A stretch of DNA of 64,000 nucleotides. It comes from Acetivibrio alkalicellulosi. GTDB taxonomy: Bacteria; Bacillota; Clostridia; Acetivibrionales; Acetivibrionaceae. How positions within the stretch are numbered: position 1 is the first letter of the stretch; every line of letters begins with the position of its first letter. The position numbers and the translations under genes are program-made. The notes below the pieces were generated by a model. That model was given only the letters and a program-made list of their open reading frames with translations. It made no database searches and was not told the origin of the DNA. Positions 1 to 7,241 of this stretch are shown here, piece by piece. The stretch is taken from positions 60,663 through 124,662 of the forward strand of contig VLTH01000002.1 of the NCBI GenBank assembly GCA_008125075.1, in the 5' to 3' direction.

Positions 1-610
1 AGTTGAACAGTTTGTAAGCATCCTGATTAAAGTTTAGTGATCGCATCACAACTCCGAGATTGTTTAATATATTTGGGTTTGTTGGTTCCTTCTCTGCCGC
101 AGCAGCTGCAATTGCAGCTGCAATATCATTAAGTCCTGCTGCACTAAAAATCCCTGCATATTGTGATACAATCTCTGCATCTAAAATCTCATCTCTTTTA
201 GATGTTTTTGGTAAATAATCACCAGTAGAGGCAATCAAAATTCCAGTATGAAAGTCATTTAGTGCATTAATATTATTCAAGCTGGAATAAATACCCTTAT
301 ATAAATCAAGTTGTTCTCCTTTAAGCCTTCTGGAATATGTCTTTCTTACTTTTTTAGCATAAGCCACTATACTTTTCTCTGCTTTTTTTGATATTTCTGG
401 GGTATGATCAATGATATCTCTAGGTGAAATTAATTGAAGGCTAATTCCATGTATTCTACCGTTAGTTAATCGATATGTTAAAAGAGGATAAAAAAAAGTA
501 TTTGCTAAAGTAACTACAGAAATTGAAATAATCAGCACAATAACTATACTAATTAAAAACTTATTTCTCTTTTTGGGTTTTGGTGTAATACTAACACTTT
601 CAGATTTCAT
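1..610 (-). CDS. Membrane-anchored hypothetical protein, 3' end cut by window edge
   Basis: The frame opens at the ATG at 610 behind a GGGGGA ribosome-binding site and runs off the left edge, so about 203 residues are visible. The protein starts with a basic, proline/lysine-rich cytoplasmic tail (about 17 residues), followed by one hydrophobic segment at about residues 18-42. The remainder is an extracytoplasmic helical region. Near the visible end an alanine-rich helix is followed by NPNILNNLGVVMRSL and DAYKLFN, which resembles a TPR repeat (NLG...A...). No enzyme motif is visible. I do not recognise the family; a tail-anchored TPR scaffold or sensor is the best guess. The gene is alone here, transcribed away from the serpin region. 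Confidence 0.75.
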   Translation of the reverse strand, partial: MKSESVSITPKPKKRNKFLISIVIVLIISISVVTLANTFFYPLLTYRLTNGRIHGISLQLISPRDIIDHTPEISKKAEKSIVAYAKKVRKTYSRRLKGEQLDLYKGIYSSLNNINALNDFHTGILIASTGDYLPKTSKRDEILDAEIVSQYAGIFSAAGLNDIAAAIAAAAAEKEPTNPNILNNLGVVMRSLNFNQDAYKLFN

Positions 611-881
611 GTTTATCCCCCTGTCTTTTTTTGTTTTTTTATGTTATATATATCTACAATTAGGCAACAGCATTTCCGCTTCAGTTTTAGTATTTACATT
701 ATACTATTTTTAGTTATATTAGGAATATAAGTTTTTAAAGTATTTATATTTTCCTTATATACCTTTACATCCTCATTTATTACTCCTTATGTATGCTAGT
801 TTAATTTAATTCTTTTATACTAATTATATCCATCACACAGTAAAAAAGCAATAACAAAACACATGGTCTCATTATTCCAAG

Positions 882-943
882 CAAACACATAGAATTGGGT
901 GTGGGTAACAAAAGTGAAGAAAAATATTCAAACACATAGAATT
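882..943. repeat. Family C short element flanked by a 15-bp direct repeat
   Basis: A copy of the dispersed core (here AAAAGTGAAGAAAAATAT, 910-927) lies between two identical 15-bp direct repeats, CAAACACATAGAATT at 882-896 and 929-943. The direct repeats look like a target-site duplication from insertion of a roughly 32-bp unit. The other C copies are at 5496, 12187, 48327 and 52338. Confidence 0.5.
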
Positions 944-1184
944 AGGCTCAGAAATAGACCAAGAGGTTTATCAGGGTTCGAAGATTTTTGGAAGTGCATC
1001 TTTTCTTCAACAAGTTAATGTTGAAAGAGTTAAACAAGGAATTTTTGCATTGCAAATTTATTCTTCAGATTTACCTGAAAACTATGAAGATTTCTTAGGT
1101 TTGATTGACTCAGTTGGGTACCTTTTTATTGAATGTATTAATAAAAATAATCATGTAGGTTGTTTTTTTGCACAGTGTACATGA
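918..1184 (+). pseudogene. Open-frame relic without a start codon
   Basis: An 89-codon open frame runs from just after a TGA at 915 to the TGA at 1182-1184. It contains no ATG near its start and no ribosome-binding site. The deduced peptide is protein-like (for example GSASFLQQVNVERVKQGIF and YEDFLGLIDSVGYLFIE) and ends in a Cys-rich tail. The family C insertion lies at its 5' edge, so this may be the 3' end of a gene destroyed by insertion or deletion. The family is not recognised. The rest of 611-1235 holds only AT-rich DNA with no other signal that I can see. Confidence 0.3.
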
Positions 1185-1235
1185 TGAATGTCTCTAAAAA
1201 GTCCTTTGTCGTTTAACTTCTTGAGACTTCTAATA

Positions 1236-2462
1236 CTACGGATTGTATAATTTACCCATAAATATTACTGTATCTGTTGTATCATCAGCAATTAAAAATA
1301 CAAATGGCCTGTTTGCAATAAACTTTAATGGTTCCATCACTGCTAATTCTTTCATAACAACTACAGTTACCCCTGCTGCTTCACTTCCTTCCTCGTTTAC
1401 TTCGATAATGGCTTTATGAAACACCTCATCTATATAAATATCTCTACTTCCACGCATTTTGGAAAAATCAGCTTGATCATAAAAAGGTTCTTCCATTCCC
1501 ATTGAAATTAATACATCTTTTAAGCTCTTTATACCATATTCTATGTTAAATCTAGGAATATTCACTAAAACATCTTTGGTATTGGAAACACTTTCGCGTA
1601 TCTCTTCCCATTTACTTTCATTCAAATTATTAATAAACTGGTTGATTGAAATATCCTCTGAAGGAAGGATACAGTACATTGATGTTTTACCATTACCATA
1701 GGGTAATCTTAGTACCTTAAAGTCATCTCTTATACCATATTCAAACTCACCTTTTGTTCTCATCATCATAACCTCTGTTTCGTTGCCATTACCTGTGTAA
1801 AACCTTGATTTAAATGTCTCGTTTTTGTCAAATTTATGAGTCCACTCCCCCTTAAAATAAATAGCATTAATCAGATACATTATTACACTTGGATCAATTG
1901 GAGGTTGTATCATTTCTCTTATTTTATTATTTGTAGATTTAGAAATCCAATTATTTATAGTATCTGCCGCATCTTCTCTAAAAAAGTCCACTTCATAAAC
2001 AGGTGCATTAAAGATACCCTTATTTACATTTTTAAATTCCTCCAGTATGCTTTCACCTTTTCTTAGCCAAATAGAGTTGTTGATATTAAGCTCTATTTTT
2101 TTATCAATCTGATTCATGTATAACAATAGGTTTTTATAGCTTTCGTTAATTGTTTCTATGTCCATTCTGTCATATTTAAGAGCCTTCATCATTTCATCTA
2201 GTGTATTTGAATTAGCTCCTTGCATAGTCATAGTAAGTGCTGTTGATATACTAAGAGGAGAAATGAAAACATTTTTATCACTATCCTCTTCATTAAGCTT
2301 TGCAAAAATATCAAAGGCAAATTGTGAATTACTACTTATAACTTCTTCTGAAATTTTTTCTTTATCAAAATTTGAACCACTTGTAATGTCTAAACCTCCA
2401 CAACTTGTAAGAAGGACATTTAGAACTAAAACGCTTATTATAATATATATACATTTTTTCAC
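1236..2462 (-). CDS. Serpin-family serine protease inhibitor, lipoprotein
   Basis: This is a full-length serpin (408 residues; family norm 370-420 plus leader). An N-terminal hydrophobic segment ends in the lipobox LTSC, so the mature protein should be lipid-anchored at Cys21 outside the membrane. The serpin core runs from about residue 45 to the end. It includes NAIYFKGEWTHKF, the hinge EEGSEAAGVTVV (357-368) and the C-terminal signature NRPFVFLI. The small hinge residues are those needed for loop insertion, so it should be inhibitory. Counting from the hinge puts P1 near Leu373, within a degree of alignment error, suggesting a chymotrypsin- or subtilisin-like target. Several cellulosomal clostridial serpins carry dockerins; this one has none. 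It is divergent from the SLH protein gene at 2752. Confidence 0.93.
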   Translation of the reverse strand: MKKCIYIIISVLVLNVLLTSCGGLDITSGSNFDKEKISEEVISSNSQFAFDIFAKLNEEDSDKNVFISPLSISTALTMTMQGANSNTLDEMMKALKYDRMDIETINESYKNLLLYMNQIDKKIELNINNSIWLRKGESILEEFKNVNKGIFNAPVYEVDFFREDAADTINNWISKSTNNKIREMIQPPIDPSVIMYLINAIYFKGEWTHKFDKNETFKSRFYTGNGNETEVMMMRTKGEFEYGIRDDFKVLRLPYGNGKTSMYCILPSEDISINQFINNLNESKWEEIRESVSNTKDVLVNIPRFNIEYGIKSLKDVLISMGMEEPFYDQADFSKMRGSRDIYIDEVFHKAIIEVNEEGSEAAGVTVVVMKELAVMEPLKFIANRPFVFLIADDTTDTVIFMGKLYNP

Positions 2463-2478
2463 ACTATCACTCCTTTTT

Positions 2479-2539
2479 TAAGGATTCGCTGAAATATTAC
2501 TTCCACTTTTTGTGCAAGTTATGTTTTTAGCAATCCTAA
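2479..2539. repeat. Family B MITE, short internally deleted copy
   Basis: The left end AAGGATTCGCTGAAATATTA and the right end GCAAGTTATGTTTTTAGCAA (continuing TCCTA) are imperfect inverted repeats matching the ends of the longer family B copies. Only about 60 bp remain. It sits in the divergent promoter region between the serpin and the SLH protein. Confidence 0.5.
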
Positions 2540-2662
2540 TTGATTTTAATCTTTTGACGTCTTGCACTAACAATTTGTTCCCTAAGATATTTAAATAGAA
2601 GTGTTTATTTATACTATTCAATTATTATTTTGATAATATTAGTATTTCAAAGAAAATTCTGC

Positions 2663-2691
2663 TTGACGATATATAAATTAAATAATATTAT
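2663..2691 (+). promoter_or_regulatory. Sigma-A-type promoter for the SLH protein gene
   Basis: TTGACG at 2663-2668 and TATTAT at 2686-2691 are separated by exactly 17 bp. They lie about 60 bp upstream of the start codon at 2752, which has an AGGAGGAG ribosome-binding site. Confidence 0.6.
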
Positions 2692-2751
2692 TACATCATA
2701 TACATAAAATGTTTTAACCAATTTATTTTATTTATTTAGGAGGAGTCAAAA

Positions 2752-5472
2752 ATGGTAACTAAGAAGTTTTTATGTTTTTTTGTTGTCGTATTATTATTTA
2801 TTCAGGCATTTCCTAGCTTCCTTCCATCTAACTCAGAAGTATTTGCTTCAGAGGGAATTAATTCAGGAAGTATCTACAAGATAATAGCTAAACATAGTGG
2901 AAAATGCCTAGACAGAGGAAATTCAGGAACCTCTAACGGAACATCTGTTCAACAGAATACAGATAATAATACAATCACTCAACAGTGGATGATTGAATCT
3001 GTTGACGATAATTACTATAAAATCATAGCAATGGGAAGTGAAAAAGTATTAGATGTATCAGCAGGTTCAAATGAAAACGGTGCAAGAGTATTGACATGGG
3101 ATTATAATAATACCGACAATCAAAAATGGCAAATTGAACCTGTACAAGGTGATTTCTTTGTAATAACTGCTAAGCATAGCGGCAAATGCCTTAGCGTTAA
3201 TGACGCTTCACATGAAAACGGAGCATCTATAGTTCAATCAGTTTATGAAAATGCAGACAGTCAGAAATGGACACTTCAATTAGTATCAACACCTACACCT
3301 GCTCCTACTACACCTGCTCCTACTACAACTCCTATACCTTCTCTAACTCCTACACCAACACCAGTATCTAATGTTACTGGCATTATTGTAGATGTTTCTA
3401 GTTTATCTTTGCAGTTAAATCAAACTCATACCCTTAGTGTTACTGCATTATTAAGTAATAACCAGACTCAGACGGTTACTAGAAATTCAAGATATGTTTC
3501 TTCAAATACAAGAGTAGCTAGTGTTAGTGACAGAGGAGTGATTACAGGCCTACGAACAGGAAGTTCTCAAATTACAGTTACATATGATAATAAAACAGCC
3601 TATGTTATTGTAAATGTAGTTGAAAGCACATCCGGAGTACCAACAAATTTTCAAGTAAGTTCCACAACTTCTTCTTCAATAGAGCTTCGTTGGGGTTCTG
3701 TAGCTAATGCTACTGGCTATGATATAGAAATTGACGGAACTGTTGTTGATGGAGGCAACAGAACTACATATACCCATAGTCGTTTAAGGCCTGATACTCA
3801 ATATACATACAGAGTCAGAGCAAGATTTGGAACCACAAGGGGAAATTGGAGCAATTCTATCAGACACTATACTCTTGTTGATGCGCCATCTAATATAAAC
3901 ACTAGCTCAACTACCAATCAAATAACTATAAATTGGAATTTCAAGTCAGGTATAATAAGATATGATATAGAGTTTAATGGAAGAGTTATAAACAATGGAA
4001 CTTCAACAACCTACAACCACTCTAATCTTTCTCCAAACTCTTCAAACAGATTTAGAATACGAGCAGTAACTTCAAGAGGCAACGGAGAATGGAGTAGTCT
4101 TACTACAGTATACACACTCCTTGAAAAACCCACTAATTTCAAAGAATCTACATCCAATAATTCTGTTCAACTTTCATGGGATGCTGTAAGAGGTGCAACA
4201 AAGTATGAAGTTGAAATAGATAATAATTCTACTTTCTCTGTTTCTGACACTAAGTTTACCCATAATGTATCTAACAATTCTAAGCATACATACAGGGTAA
4301 GGGCATTAAACAATAATACACATGGAGAATGGAGTAATTATATTAATAGCAACAACTATCAACATCAAATAATTAGAACAATAGATCGTATACCATCAGC
4401 AAATTTATTAAACTACAATGTAGATAAAGATGAGAAGAATAATTATGAAATCTCCTTTATGAAAAATGCTCTTGATACTATTAATAGAAACTCTTCTGAC
4501 ATAATAATAGACACAGAAATAATGAAAATGAAACTAACTCTTGATATGTTGTTAAGAAACATTCCAGACGAACTAACAATAAGCATACATCCGACAGAAG
4601 AGACAATTAGAAATACTAACATACAAAATGACGTTATACAGATTGGAAAAGTGTTTGAAGTAAAATTTATATCTAAAGATGGAAACCGACAAAACACATT
4701 AAAGGATATAAATACACCAATAAGTATTGAAATTAACTTAAGTAATGCCCTGCTTTCTAATGTAGATAATACAAAAAAACTCGGAGTGTATTATTATGAC
4801 GATACGTCCAATGCTTGGATTTACAGTGGAGGAAAATATAATAGAAACACAAGAAGTATTGAATTCAAGGCTCCATATATTACAAAATTTGTAGTTACCA
4901 ATTATATTAAGTCCTTTGCAGATGTGCCACATAATCACTGGGCTAGGGAATCTATTGAAATTCTCGCAGCAAAAAACATTGCAAAAGGTATTGATTCTAC
5001 AAGATTTAGCCCTAAAGATAAAGTCACAAGAGCTCAATTTGCAGTTTTTCTTGTAAATGCACTGGATATTGATATTTCTTCATACCAGGGTACATTTGAT
5101 GATTGTCCCAGAAACGCATGGTATACACCTGCTGTTGAAGCTGCTGCACGAAGGGGAATATTAAGTGGTATAGGAGGAGGTAAATTTGCACCAGATGCCT
5201 ATGTTACTAGAGAACAAATGGCAGTACTTCTAGTAAACGCATATGAGTACATGACAGCAAAAAGTACTTCCTCTGATGTCAGAAATTCATTTGTTAGCTT
5301 TAATGACTACAATAGCATAAGCTCCTGGGCTCAGGACTCAGTAATAATATGCTACTCAAAAGGACTTATCAGAGGAATGCCAAATGGAGATTATGATCCT
5401 AAAGGAAACGCTCTTAGGGAACAAGTTGCAAGCGTTTTAGTACAACTACTTGAGCTTACAGACAAGATATAA
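2752..5472 (+). CDS. Secreted SLH-anchored protein with ricin lectin, Ig-like and FN3 domains
   Basis: The protein has 906 residues and a signal peptide (about 1-31). Its order is: a ricin-type beta-trefoil (about 38-180, three repeats with QKW/QQW motifs such as NTDNNTITQQW and NADSQKW); a Pro/Thr linker (about 182-205); a BIG2-type Ig-like domain (about 207-288); three FN3 domains (about 294-374, 376-459, 460-540); an unclassified beta-rich region (about 545-715); and three S-layer homology repeats (from about 718) with FADVPHNHWARESIE and FAPDAYVTREQMAV. It should be exported, bind cell-wall polymer through the SLH repeats, and present a carbohydrate-binding lectin. No catalytic domain is visible, so a role in adhesion or substrate binding is inferred. 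It has its own promoter at 2663. Confidence 0.92.
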   Translation: MVTKKFLCFFVVVLLFIQAFPSFLPSNSEVFASEGINSGSIYKIIAKHSGKCLDRGNSGTSNGTSVQQNTDNNTITQQWMIESVDDNYYKIIAMGSEKVLDVSAGSNENGARVLTWDYNNTDNQKWQIEPVQGDFFVITAKHSGKCLSVNDASHENGASIVQSVYENADSQKWTLQLVSTPTPAPTTPAPTTTPIPSLTPTPTPVSNVTGIIVDVSSLSLQLNQTHTLSVTALLSNNQTQTVTRNSRYVSSNTRVASVSDRGVITGLRTGSSQITVTYDNKTAYVIVNVVESTSGVPTNFQVSSTTSSSIELRWGSVANATGYDIEIDGTVVDGGNRTTYTHSRLRPDTQYTYRVRARFGTTRGNWSNSIRHYTLVDAPSNINTSSTTNQITINWNFKSGIIRYDIEFNGRVINNGTSTTYNHSNLSPNSSNRFRIRAVTSRGNGEWSSLTTVYTLLEKPTNFKESTSNNSVQLSWDAVRGATKYEVEIDNNSTFSVSDTKFTHNVSNNSKHTYRVRALNNNTHGEWSNYINSNNYQHQIIRTIDRIPSANLLNYNVDKDEKNNYEISFMKNALDTINRNSSDIIIDTEIMKMKLTLDMLLRNIPDELTISIHPTEETIRNTNIQNDVIQIGKVFEVKFISKDGNRQNTLKDINTPISIEINLSNALLSNVDNTKKLGVYYYDDTSNAWIYSGGKYNRNTRSIEFKAPYITKFVVTNYIKSFADVPHNHWARESIEILAAKNIAKGIDSTRFSPKDKVTRAQFAVFLVNALDIDISSYQGTFDDCPRNAWYTPAVEAAARRGILSGIGGGKFAPDAYVTREQMAVLLVNAYEYMTAKSTSSDVRNSFVSFNDYNSISSWAQDSVIICYSKGLIRGMPNGDYDPKGNALREQVASVLVQLLELTDKI

Positions 5473-5630
5473 GCTTTTGATTTTATACACGTACCAGGGG
5501 TGTATTTAGTAAATGTGAAGAAAAATATGCACCTCCTGTGCAGAGACATTCATTCTCAGTATACTTTTATCTTATTGTTAGTGAGCTTTTTGCTAATGAA
5601 TGTCTATTTAAACTACTAGAGGTCTTTAAA
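5473..5630 (+). repeat. Family A repeat (copy 1) with a family C unit inside
   Basis: Family A pieces are recognisable on both sides: CTTTTGATTTTATACACGTA on the left and the pair GACATTCATT ... AATGAATGTC on the right, with GTGAGCTTTTTGCTAATGAA. Between them, at 5496-5536, is a family C unit (AGTAAATGTGAAGAAAAATA) with imperfect inverted ends AGGGGTG / CACCTCCT. The composite lies between the SLH gene and the terminator at 5648. Confidence 0.6.
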
Positions 5631-5647
5631 TTCAGAAAAAAACTCAT

Positions 5648-5678
5648 AAAGTGTCGGGGCTTGGTGCCCCGACACTTT
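5648..5678 (+). terminator. Rho-independent terminator
   Basis: A perfect GC-rich stem (GTGTCGGGGC / GCCCCGACAC, extended by AAA/TTT) with a TTGGT loop is followed by ATTTTATTTTTG. It probably ends the SLH protein transcript. Confidence 0.85.
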
Positions 5679-5813
5679 ATTTTATTTTTGCTTTATCTGA
5701 TTTCTATGATTTCATCTTCAATAAGTTAGAACTGCCTTTTTTAACTTCAAGTAAAGTGTGCTTCTACTTAAAGCTAAAATATTTAGCTTTAACTTCAACG
5801 AATTTACTTAGTG

Positions 5814-5888
5814 TGGTGTCCCGGACAGGAATCGAACCCGTATCAGTAGAACCGGAATCTACCGTCTTATCCATTAGACTACCGGGAC
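5814..5888 (-). tRNA. tRNA-Arg (CCG)
   Basis: A complete cloverleaf on the minus strand: acceptor GTCCCGG/CCGGGAC, anticodon stem GTAGA/TCTAC with loop TTCCGGT (anticodon CCG, reading CGG), T arm with GTTCGATT, and an encoded CCA end. Confidence 0.95.
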
Positions 5889-5908
5889 ATTTTTATCTAA
5901 CCTCTAAT

Positions 5909-5937
5909 ATTATAATCCAAACCAAGTCCATTTACAA
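5909..5937 (-). promoter_or_regulatory. Promoter of tRNA-Arg
   Basis: On the minus strand, TTGTAA and TATAAT are separated by 17 bp, and the -10 hexamer ends about 20 bp before the tRNA 5' end. Confidence 0.6.
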
Positions 5938-5947
5938 CTTAAAGTTG

Positions 5948-6562
5948 TTACTTAAATAGATGAACTATCCAGCCGTTAGTTAAAAAGCTAATCACAATAC
6001 TAATTAACATGGCCCAGGTATACACAATAGCAAATACTAGTCCTTTTAATCTTTGATGAAATGTATAAATTACATATATTCCCCGAGTAATAATTGCACA
6101 TTGCCAAACAGTTAACATAATTGAAAAAATAGAAATTACATTAACATTTGCACTTACACCCTCAATTCTACCTTCATAAATCCAATTTAGCATTAAAGCA
6201 AAAGGAACAATAGGAAAATGTGAAACTATATAAATTTTCATGAGCTTTACAAGTTGTCCCTTTACGTTGGATATTCTCTCCCTTAATGCGAATTTTTTAA
6301 ATATATCAAACATAGGAACTGCAAAAAAAACTACATCTATTAGTCCTAATAATATTATTACACAAAGAGCTAAAGATGCATTATATACAAATGTTACAGA
6401 AGGCCTTTCAAAAAAAAGCTCTGGTATTCTAGAAATAATCGACCAAGATAAATTAAACACTCCAACTAATATAAAACTTAAATACAATGTATATAGTTTA
6501 TCTGTAAGTTTTTTATAAAAAGCTTTAGAAAACAACAATTTGTCAATTAAAAAATTTTTCAA
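5948..6562 (-). CDS. Integral membrane protein, Yip1-like
   Basis: A hydrophobic protein with about five predicted membrane spans, for example LSFILVGVFNLSWSII, ASLALCVIILLGLIDVVFF and LISIVISFLTNGWIVHLF. The spacing and loop pattern resemble bacterial YIP1-domain proteins, but no diagnostic motif is seen and the assignment is tentative. The frame can be opened from a TTG at 6577. However, GAGGGG at 6570-6575 lies 7 nt before a second TTG at 6562, so I place the start there (204 residues). It is a single gene, downstream of spoIIE and upstream of tRNA-Arg on the same strand. Confidence 0.7.
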   Translation of the reverse strand: MKNFLIDKLLFSKAFYKKLTDKLYTLYLSFILVGVFNLSWSIISRIPELFFERPSVTFVYNASLALCVIILLGLIDVVFFAVPMFDIFKKFALRERISNVKGQLVKLMKIYIVSHFPIVPFALMLNWIYEGRIEGVSANVNVISIFSIMLTVWQCAIITRGIYVIYTFHQRLKGLVFAIVYTWAMLISIVISFLTNGWIVHLFK

Positions 6563-6817
6563 CTTAAAACCCCTCAAACTATTAGTTGGTAAGAATAGAA
6601 CCTTATCTTATAAAACAATAATACATTATTTTTAGTTGTATGTCTATTGCCTTGAACGTTTAATTATTTATATCTAAGCTAAAGCAACTCCTCAAAAATT
6701 CACTTCTTTAACTTTTGTTATACTAGTTTCTTAAAGAGCATTTCTAGAAAAAATAAATCTCTTCTAAAATATTTTTTATACGTACTTGAAAACAAAGGTT
6801 CTTCCATTAATGTGTTC

Positions 6818-7171
6818 CTAATTTATCCAGAATATTTTGGTAATCATAAAAATAAGAGCTGCTATACTTCCAAGCAATATAATACTTGCTAATGTATTTG
6901 CAAATATTCCAAACTTGGAAGTATACGGTCTTAATTTTAATTCTAAAGATAAATCTTTTAAATTGCTTTTTCCCTTAACATATTTTTTTATAATATCTTC
7001 TGCTTCTTTTACAATATACTCATTTCTCTTATCCGAACTTTTGGGAAATATTGTAGTAACATTTTTTTCTCCTTTTGCAGGTCTATCCTTCAAAACTAAA
7101 ATTGCTTCTTCAACAACATTAGAAGGTATATTTTTAATAATTACAATTCTTTTGGTTTCATCACATACCAT
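6818..7171 (-). CDS. Small protein with one C-terminal membrane segment, unknown
   Basis: The 117-residue protein has a soluble, charged N-terminal domain (about residues 1-85), with an apparent alpha/beta pattern starting IVIIKNIPSNVVEEAILVLK. One strongly hydrophobic segment, FANTLASIILLGSIAALIFM, follows close to the C-terminus. This is a tail-anchored topology. The start at 7171 has GGAGGT a few bases upstream. I do not recognise the family. It follows spoIIE on the same strand after about 70 bp, so a sporulation link is possible but only contextual. Confidence 0.7.
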   Translation of the reverse strand: MVCDETKRIVIIKNIPSNVVEEAILVLKDRPAKGEKNVTTIFPKSSDKRNEYIVKEAEDIIKKYVKGKSNLKDLSLELKLRPYTSKFGIFANTLASIILLGSIAALIFMITKIFWIN

Positions 7172-7241
7172 ATAGTACCTCCGAAATATATATTCAGAGA
7201 TAGTTTGTTACGAAATTGTTGGAATTATACACCTGACTTTC

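Noticed and set aside
5651..5959. 102-codon frame overlapping the terminator and tRNA-Arg
   Set aside because: It overlaps a clear tRNA and terminator.
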